Assembly (NCBI GenBank): GCA_003427395.1
Contig: BFEA01000175.1
Span: 1,218,872 to 1,244,833 of the forward strand
Direction: 5' to 3'
DNA: 25,962 nt
From: Chara braunii
Lineage: Eukaryota; Streptophyta; Charophyceae; Charales; Characeae
The notes under the pieces were generated by a model. That model saw only the letters and a list, made by a program, of their open reading frames with translations. It was not told where the DNA came from and ran no database searches. Position numbers and translations under genes: made by a program. Shown piece by piece: positions 20,360 through 25,962 of this stretch; within the stretch, counting starts at the first letter, position 1, and each line of letters starts with the position of its first letter.

Positions 20360-20709
20360 AAGCGAGTGAGTCCATCAACTCTCCTTGCTGAGGACGAGGA
20401 ACCAAAAACCAGGAAACGTATGCTGAGAAAACTTAGGGGGGCAGGCGATGATGTGAAGAGGGTGGAGAGGAGAATGACCACCGATGAGAAGTTTGACATT
20501 GCTTGTGCGGAGCTTGATGTGCTGCGTGATGAGACAGAGAAGGTCAAGGCTGATTGTGATATGTTTCTTGATAATCTGAGCTCTGCTATGGAGGATGCAG
20601 ATGTCAGGATGGCGGAAACCAAAAAAGAAACATACGAATTTAAACGAGACGTCATAATTGGCGCCGAGAACTATCGGACAGGCAAGATCAAGGCCGAAAA
20701 GGTCATAAG
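20360..20709 (+). CDS. CCDC113 (FAP263): CCDC113/FAP263-like coiled-coil exon (main exon)
   Basis: The frame is open to a donor at 20710 (ATAAG, then GTATGTTTG). It encodes a basic linker followed by a long charged helix containing TTDEKFDIACAEL, MEDADVRMAETKKETYEFKR and RTGKIKAEKVIR. The AExKKxxYEFxRD stretch followed by K(I)xAEKVIRY is the signature of the CCDC113 branch of the DUF4201 coiled-coil family, as I recall it. The exon ends in phase 2 within an Arg codon (AG, then G from the next exon), and the next exon continues the domain exactly. The acceptor is uncertain: I chose AG at 20358-20359 after GGTTTTG, but the frame is open upstream to about 20330. It is on the plus strand, in the same direction as exon 1. 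Confidence 0.85.
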
Positions 20710-20934
20710 GTATGTTTGTATGTCAACGTACAACCAGCACACATGGAAAATTCTTGTAACAACAACGGGATGCCCGCGTCAGACATGGCAGGGACCACGA
20801 GGGGGAAAAGAAAAACATATCGCAGGAGGTACCACACACAGCACACCATAGTATGCGGAGTGAATGGTACCACGTGGGCCAGTGGTAAACAGCGGCGTAT
20901 GCGGGCGATGGTACATGACCGTGTGGTAAAAAGG

Positions 20935-21150
20935 TCCCCCCCCAAAAACAGAAACAATGCCAGCCTCCCCAGAAAAAAGGCCCAGCCCAGGCGGCCGAGT
21001 GGTGCGCCCATGAACCGTCAAGGAGGGGTGAGTGACAGTCATGTGTCTTCCCTACGTGGGTGACGGCATGTGGGCCGGCTGGCACAAACGTACCCCCCCA
21101 GGAACAAAAAAAACCAATGCCACCCATTAAAAAAAAAAAAAAAAAAACCC
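20935..21150. repeat. ~160-bp degenerate direct duplication
   Basis: C runs followed by A-rich sequence and CAATGCCA recur near 20956 and 21116. The second copy has an expanded A run (21129-21146). Confidence 0.7.
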
Positions 21151-21195
21151 AGCCAAGTCCTGACTGCAATTACGGGCAAACCTGGCCCGTATGCC

Positions 21196-21347
21196 TTTAG
21201 TCCATTTAGGGCATAATTACACTACCACCTTCCTATATGTATATGACTGAACATGACAACAAATACAGCCTCCTTTAGTCCATTCAGGGCATAGTCACAC
21301 TATCACCTTCCTAAATGTACATGACTGAACATGACAACAAATACAGT
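21196..21347. repeat. 77-bp tandem duplication
   Basis: TTTAGTCCATTTAGGGCATA from 21196 and TTTAGTCCATTCAGGGCATA from 21273. The following ACATGACTGAACATGACAAC-type sequence is nearly identical in both. Confidence 0.92.
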
Positions 21348-21576
21348 CTAAAGGACCTCGCCGCGCCACTCACCAAATGTACAAAAGACCAAAACTATGC
21401 TGGTGTAAACTTCCATGTTTCAGCAGAAGCTTCATTCTCATTTTGCATATTTGGTGAGTGGTGGGACGAGGCCCTAAACTCAATGAATCTAGCAGCAATC
21501 ACATCCAGGGAAAAAGGAAAAAAAAGAAATGGAAAATGCGAGGATTTGAGCCCTCAGCAGTGCAGGAAAAGCCCTT

Positions 21577-21599
21577 GCCCGCCCTAAGTGAAGGCGGGC
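21577..21599. repeat. Small GC hairpin
   Basis: GCCCGCC (21577-21583) pairs with GGCGGGC (21593-21599) over a nine-base loop. A related GCCCGCCCTAAGGGAAGGCC lies at about 21742, so it belongs to a short repeat. Confidence 0.7.
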
Positions 21600-22185
21600 C
21601 TGCCAATACGCGCCAAGGCCTGGGTACAGGCCAGTGTGATCATGCTAAAAGGGCTGTTGGAATCTATATGCGGGCCTGACTCTTCACAGTGGCCTTTCTA
21701 GGGCTCACCCCACATCTGGACTGAGGCCCCGTACAGACTTGTGCCCGCCCTAAGGGAAGGCCGGCCATAATATTTCCTAGAGGCCTATTTTTCGTCAAAT
21801 TCTGCATGACATTGTGGGGTATCAGACAGTTGCAGCACACCAGTTGGTTACAGGGTAACGTGAGCCTTTCCCTGGCTTCTTCCGGGAGCAGCAGCTTGAG
21901 AGGCAATTGAGCCCAGGGGACGTACAGTTGAGGCCCTGGGCGTGAGCCACCAGACGCCGACACATCACAGAACGGCTGCGAGCCACTGAGAATGCAGCAT
22001 TTTCGTCACACACTGGCCACCAGAGATCGCGACGAACACTTGTAGCCTCATGGGCTGCCTGGGCGTGCCCAACTGTGAAGGGCCCAGGCCCGTAAAAGCA
22101 ACTGGGGGCCTGGGCGCGGACACTGGGGCCCGACTGGAAGCAACTGGAAACTCGTCCAACCAGGCCCAGAGCTCGACAAAGCAGA

Positions 22186-22212
22186 GCTCACTTTCCATTA
22201 TGGAAAGTGAGC
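22186..22212. repeat. Perfect 12-bp palindrome
   Basis: GCTCACTTTCCA (22186-22197) and TGGAAAGTGAGC (22201-22212) are perfect inverse complements around TTA. Confidence 0.9.
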
Positions 22213-22220
22213 ACGACAGC

Positions 22221-22273
22221 CACTATCCCTCGCTTCTCTCTTGCTTGGGGTCGCTCACTCTTACTCTCTAAAT

Positions 22274-22329
<56 letters not shown>

Positions 22330-22406
22330 TATGTACCACTCTCGGTCTGTGCCTCACTATCCCTCCCTTCTCTCTCTTGCTTGGGGTCGCTCACTCTTAT
22401 TCTCTA
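22221..22406. repeat. (CT)n array flanked by a ~51-bp direct duplication
   Basis: CACTATCCCTCGCTTCTCTC then TTGCTTGGGGTCGCTCACTC (22221-22271) recurs at 22354-22406, on either side of a CT array at 22274-22326. Confidence 0.9.
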
Positions 22407-22997
22407 AGTGCACTTGACACTTAACCTTAATGGCTATGGTGTCTTCCTCTTCCTTTGCTAGTCCTAGCTATGGTGCCTCAACGCCCGGCCTCTCCTTCAG
22501 CATGCGCGCCCAGTCACCTCGACCGTCGCACAGGCGCACACCATCACTTCCACAACATGCAAATGAACAAGTCTGTTGTCCAGGCACGACAACTACCTTT
22601 GTCGGCTCCAGGCCTGCTGGATTTGGGAAGTCACCAGACTTTCCCAGGGTGCTGCTGCTAAATTTGGATGGGGACTTTGGGCTTTTCTTGTCAGCTACCG
22701 AGCCAACCAGACTTCTAACAACCTAACACCTCTACGGACCTACTGGGCCTGAATCGGTGTTTGGCCACTGGGCTTGCCGGTTGGGCAATTTTCATGGGAC
22801 TGGGACCTTTGGGGACTTTGGGACCGGGATTCGGTACATGACTGAAATGTGAAATCCCTTCACTTCCATTGTCTTCTTTCCATCTTTTCTCGCTATTTAT
22901 CCCATCTTCGTTTACTCAGCCTCTTTCTCACAGCGCACAAGTGGGTCATTATGGCACAGGGGGATGTAGGCATCTCGCACTCAACTTCATGAACATG

Positions 22998-23215
22998 GTG
23001 AGCCCTGTACAGGAGAGGCACTATAGGATGGGAGCTAAAAGGAGAAATCATCAAAGCGGCAACTGTAAGGAAAGAAAAGGAAGAACTGCAAGTGAAGAGG
23101 CAAAGAACGGTTTCGGTGTGTTCTTCATGCTTGTCTTGTATATTTTATAATTTTTATGATTTGTTTAGCGAAGTGCACTCTTCTAGTTGATAGATGACGA
23201 TATAAATAAAAATTA
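22998..23215. repeat. Relative of the hammerhead-bearing repeat (body only)
   Basis: GTGAGCCCTGTACAGGAGAG here resembles GCGAGCCTTGCACGTGAGAG near 25718. GCGAAGTGCACTCTTCTAGT, followed by an AT-rich stretch, resembles GCAAAGTGCGCTCTTTTAGT near 25871. Spacing is similar. The hammerhead core itself is not visible in this copy. Confidence 0.55.
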
Positions 23216-23281
23216 TAATAATAAAAAAATTCATAAAGTGATGATCCTTGTCCATTTTCTGTGTTGAACTACAAACTGCAG

Positions 23282-23360
23282 GTATTTGGAGGATAAATTG
23301 CGAGGAAAGGATGCATTGGTAGAAAAACTCAAACTGAAGAATATAACCCTAAAATCTCAG
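23282..23360 (+). CDS. CCDC113 (FAP263): CCDC113/FAP263-like exon, continuation of coiled coil
   Basis: Seventy-nine bases after acceptor CTGCAG. The frame continues from the main exon as (R)YLEDKLRGKDALVEKLKLKN, then ITLKSQ. The RYxEDKLRxKDxLxEKLxLKN motif is the most conserved stretch of this family. A donor GTTCCT follows CAG at 23361; reading on instead meets an in-frame stop at about 23414 with no family similarity, so a splice is likely here. The following family segment (the QKEEMGEVLH/VDFDQL region) was not found in the rest of the window, so later exons probably lie downstream. Confidence 0.85.
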
Positions 23361-23794
23361 GTTCCTCTCCATGCATTCATCAATTCATTTCTGAATATGC
23401 TGATGTTATTTTGACGGTTCACTCTTACAACCCAAGGTGATTTGCAAGCCCATTTGTGTTTTCAACCTTTCATGAAGTTTCATCTAGAAAAAATGTCATC
23501 TGACACTGTGGACCCCACTGCCAATTACCTTCTCCCCCTTCCCTTTTCCCTTCTGTCCACTGCTTTCTTCCAATTATTTTCCTTTTTCCTGTTTGATATA
23601 TTGGGCTTAGCAATCCAGTGACCAAGTACGCTTGCATTTCTGGATGTTCGAGTGATGGGCAGCGGCGACGCAGTGCTACAAGGAGCGCTGCACCGCCGGC
23701 AAAGTAAGTCTCGGTTGCATTCTGTGTTGGAAGGAATCTTATCATTTTGCCGCATACTATCGGGGTAGGTCCTACGCCATAGCAGCGAGATAGT
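23361..23794 (+). other. Presumed intron sequence downstream of the last exon seen
   Basis: Starts with GTTCCT. No further exon of the CCDC113-like gene and no other gene recognised before the HSP70 remnant. Confidence 0.5.
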
Positions 23795-23817
23795 TATGTG
23801 CTGCCACGAGTAAGCCT

Positions 23818-24275
23818 ATGATGTCGATCAAGAGAACTCATGGGTCGTCACTGTTGGTATTGGTTGGGGGTATGACTAAGATGCCACGTGAGCAGGAGAT
23901 TGTGCATTTGACCTTAGGGAGAAGGGCGCTGGATGCATCGCTGGTCTGGAGGTCGCTTGCATCATTGATTAGCCGATGGTGGCGCCGGTTGCCTATGGCA
24001 TAGACAGGAAGGGGGCCAGTTTGATGGTGGTATTCGATCTTGGCGGTGGCACATTCGCTAATCCTATCAGGAGGTATTGGGCGGCGTTTTCGGGGTGAAG
24101 GGGATCGACGGGGATAAGTTTTTGGGAGGGGAAGGTATGGACAACACATTCTTGAATTGTCTCATGAAGGAATTTGGGAAGTAGGAGGGATCGACTGGTG
24201 TTACAGCAGCTGTAAGAAGCCCCGGACGCCGTAGATGAGATCAGTCCGCCATTCATCACGGCCGATGTGACCAGC
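23818..24275 (+). pseudogene. Scrambled HSP70 (DnaK family) pseudogene
   Basis: Short stretches of HSP70 nucleotide-binding domain appear on the plus strand with stops and frame changes. LVGGMTKMPREQEIV (23857-23904) comes from the end of the domain. KGAGCIAGLEVACIID and VAYGIDRKG (23922-24012) and FDLGGGTF (24034-24057) come from the middle. GVFGVKGIDGDKFLGGEGMD, reading on to CLMKEFGK and TAG (24083-24184), and EISPPFITADV (24237-24269) follow in the normal order. A TAG interrupts at 23970-23972. The first block is out of order: in HSP70 the VGGMT motif lies after the FITAD region, so the copy is rearranged or two fragments are joined near 23905-23920. The sequence resembles the mitochondrial/DnaK type. 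It lies in the presumed intron of the CCDC113-like gene. Confidence 0.85.
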
Positions 24276-25186
24276 TCGTCTAGCAGTGGCTGGCCGAATG
24301 TAGCAGCAGCAAGCTACTGAAGCTAGTAAGTGTAAGTGCAGCAACAGGTGCGTTGGCATGAACCAAGCTCGCATCAAGGGAGGGATGCATGTCGGATCCG
24401 TTCGAAGGGTAGAACTCTGCTGTGACACTCCACTTGAGGGGGCATTGCCATGGCAGATGTGATCAAATTGCCAGGGACGAGAACCTACCAAACATTTGCA
24501 TGTGCATATGAGAGTTCGCACTGTCATGAGCATAACACCAAACGCACTGCATAAAGGATGGCAACCTAAGAGATGTATGGAGTCCTTGACGAAGGATCAA
24601 ATATGAAGGTTATCACTCGGAATCAGAGATTCGCAGTACTATATGAGCAAGATATCCAAAAGGTTGAGGATAATATTAAGGAATATTAAGGAAGCTCAAC
24701 AACGGATAATTGAGCAAGCCAAACAATCACAAGCGACCTTCTCGGTTTGAAAAGTGACCTATTTTGCATCAAAGCTATGACTTCCCCTTAGAAGAGGGTA
24801 TAAGTCATAAGCAACTGCCTGTCTACTTTGGTCCATGGGAATTTTCAAAGTCTCTGGAGATCAAATTAGTATGGGCAGCTGGACGGCTGCGGTCGGGGAT
24901 GGGATTGGCTGGAAGTGCATTTCTCAGCCTTGTATGGCTGCAGCATTCATGTGAGGGATGCTGGGCCCGTTTCCCGGCTTTAATTGAAAGTTGTTTTCTT
25001 TAAACGCTAGTACCTTTGTCAGTTCGGAAAATAGTGAGCCTCCGACCTTTCAGGAGACCGAAACGAAACGACGGCCACCGATCAGATTTATCAACGGCAG
25101 CCGTTGTCGGGCCCGGCCTCCTAAAAGTTCGGGACTAGGCTAAAACTTGTCAGAACCGGACGGCAAAGGCGGCAGCCAGCGGTCAA
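24276..25186. other. No gene; possible further HSP70 traces
   Basis: Around 24590-24730 the frames read EQDIQKVEDNIKE and EAQQRIIEQAKQ, which could be a worn piece of the HSP70 substrate-binding helix region, but the match is weak. Beyond 24740 I recognise nothing. Confidence 0.35.
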
Positions 25187-25544
25187 CCTGTCATCCACGT
25201 GGCTGGCCTTGTACGTAAGAGGTGATGAACAGGTGGGCCTTTCCTTCCTTTTTCCTTTCCTTGTTTTGCTTTTTTTTGCCTTCGCGCTCTGATTCACAGT
25301 GTGACATTTCGTGGGTGTTTTGCTTGCTTGTGATGGGGTGTGAACAGACAGTCTGTAGAGTTTTCCATCTGGTGTGGGTGAGTGATAGTCTGCTTTGACT
25401 TTTGCCACAGGTACCTTGAGAGGGCAGTGGTTGGTGCCCACCTCAGGGTATCAGTTGTCGGGCAGGCGTTGATGCTTAACCACAGCCGGGGTTAAGGTGG
25501 ATTATCACTTACAGTGTAAATTGTGTAATCAGTTAGGGGATACT

Positions 25545-25604
25545 GCAGACTGTTGAGGGTTCAGCCTCCTGATGAGTCGGTGAAACTCTGTCGAAACAGT
25601 TTGC
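25545..25604 (+). ncRNA. Type III hammerhead ribozyme, complete conserved core
   Basis: Stem III is GCAGACTGT (25545-25553) with ACAGTTTGC (25596-25604), nine pairs with one wobble. The cleavage triplet is GTT, with cleavage predicted after 25554. Stem I is GAGG (25555-25558) with CCTC (25565-25568) closing a GTTCAG loop. The core CTGATGA is at 25569-25575. Stem II is GTCGG (25576-25580) with CTGTC (25588-25592), including one T-T mismatch and one wobble. The core GAAA is at 25593-25596. All invariant core positions of known hammerheads are present. H17 is T, allowed but usually slower than C. Stem II is weakened here, while the partial copy at 25919 has a perfect stem II. The RNA would be cis-cleaving if transcribed from the plus strand. 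Confidence 0.88.
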
Positions 25605-25670
25605 CACAGCCCCTCGTTTGTTGTCCTCTTCTCCCTCTCTGCCTACGGTTTACCGGGCAGCTTTGTTTGA

Positions 25671-25697
25671 CTATATATATATAATATATATATATAT
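25671..25697. repeat. (TA)n microsatellite
   Basis: About 13 TA units with one break. Confidence 0.93.
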
Positions 25698-25918
25698 CGT
25701 CAAATATATCAACGTGGCGAGCCTTGCACGTGAGAGGCACAGTGGAGGTGGAGTTCAAAGAAGAATGAGAAATTTAATGGTTTCAATCTGCCCTTGTTTT
25801 TTCTTTTTGTTTTTATTTTTATTTTTGCATGTTATCACCATGCCCGTTTTTTGCTTTTATTCTTTGTTCCGCAAAGTGCGCTCTTTTAGTTTGTAGTTAT
25901 GTGACAATATATATATGA

Positions 25919-25962
25919 GTCGGTGAAACTCCGACGAAACAGTTTGTCACAGCCCCTCGTTT
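25919..25962 (+). ncRNA. 3' half of a second hammerhead copy
   Basis: Stem II is perfect: GTCGG (25919-25923) and CCGAC (25931-25935) with a TGAAACT loop. It is followed by GAAAC and AGTTTGTCACAGCCCCTCG as in the 25545 copy. The 5' half is missing: the core reads TATATGA in place of CTGATGA and is preceded by an AT run instead of stem I. It is therefore inactive by itself. The window ends inside the repeat. Confidence 0.75.

Larger units (their letters stand above)
20710..23281 (+). other. Intron between the main exon and the next exon
   Basis: Bounded by GTATGT at 20710 and AACTGCAG at 23281. The reading frame joins cleanly across it (Arg codon split AG/G, then YLEDKLRGKD). It is about 2.6 kb and filled with repeats: a 160-base duplication with A runs (20935-21150), a 77-base tandem duplication, short hairpins, a CT array, and a relative of the hammerhead-bearing repeat. 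Confidence 0.85.
25187..25962 (+). repeat. Partly tandem hammerhead-bearing repeat
   Basis: The segment CCACGTGGCTGGCCTTGTAC with GTAAGAGG near 25195 recurs as CAACGTGGCGAGCCTTGCAC with GTGAGAGG near 25710. The hammerhead 3' half and its downstream CACAGCCCCTCGTTT recur at 25576-25618 and 25919-25962, 343 bases apart. At least one full unit and two partial units are present, of unequal length because of indels. The array continues past the window end. Confidence 0.7.

Noticed and set aside
20044-20655. 203-codon minus-strand open frame
   Set aside because: It runs antisense to the coiled-coil exon and across the CT-rich and 33-base tandem repeats; the plus-strand exon has family similarity and splice sites.
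22430-22726. 98-codon Ser/Pro-rich open frame inside the intron
   Set aside because: No domain, repeat-rich neighbourhood, and it lies within an intron whose flanking exons join in frame.

Overview
The window looks like eukaryotic, repeat-rich DNA from a large plant-lineage genome. My best inference is a streptophyte alga such as Chara: it has long introns full of transposon debris, many (CT)n microsatellites, a tRNA-derived SINE, a degenerate plant-telomere-like tract, and a ciliary gene that flowering plants lack but organisms with swimming sperm keep. I could not test the species by search. There are no prokaryotic features and no complete intact gene.

Layout. Positions 1-1687 hold microsatellites and unassigned sequence. 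Positions 2241-4148 are a decayed gene for a Myb/SANT-like (trihelix-type) DNA-binding protein, and 5271-6823 are a decayed second gene in the same direction whose family I do not recognise. Together they look like a dead copy of a two-gene mobile element. From 8187 to 12757 the DNA is non-coding repeats: a fold-back element, two head-to-tail 0.5 kb elements with inverted ends, and a pair of ~0.77 kb direct repeats ending in (CT)n, followed by a 396-base assembly gap. A minus-strand SINE with an apparent target-site duplication lies at 13748-14053.

The one gene that looks alive starts at 15773, on the plus strand just after a GC-rich minisatellite. Three exons are supported (15773-15961, about 20360-20709 and 23282-23360) and one is probable (16131-16233). 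Their product matches CCDC113/FAP263, a coiled-coil protein of the ciliary axoneme. The 3' end of the gene is not seen and probably lies beyond the window. Its introns carry many repeats and, after the last exon seen, a scrambled HSP70 pseudogene.

The most striking finding is a family of type III hammerhead ribozyme motifs. A copy with every core nucleotide conserved lies at 25545-25604. A second with one core change (G12 to A) is at 17331-17386, a 3' half copy ends the window, and several degenerate copies lie in the CCDC113 introns. Flanking sequence is shared between copies, so this appears to be a dispersed and partly tandem ribozyme-bearing repeat, similar in principle to plant retrozymes.
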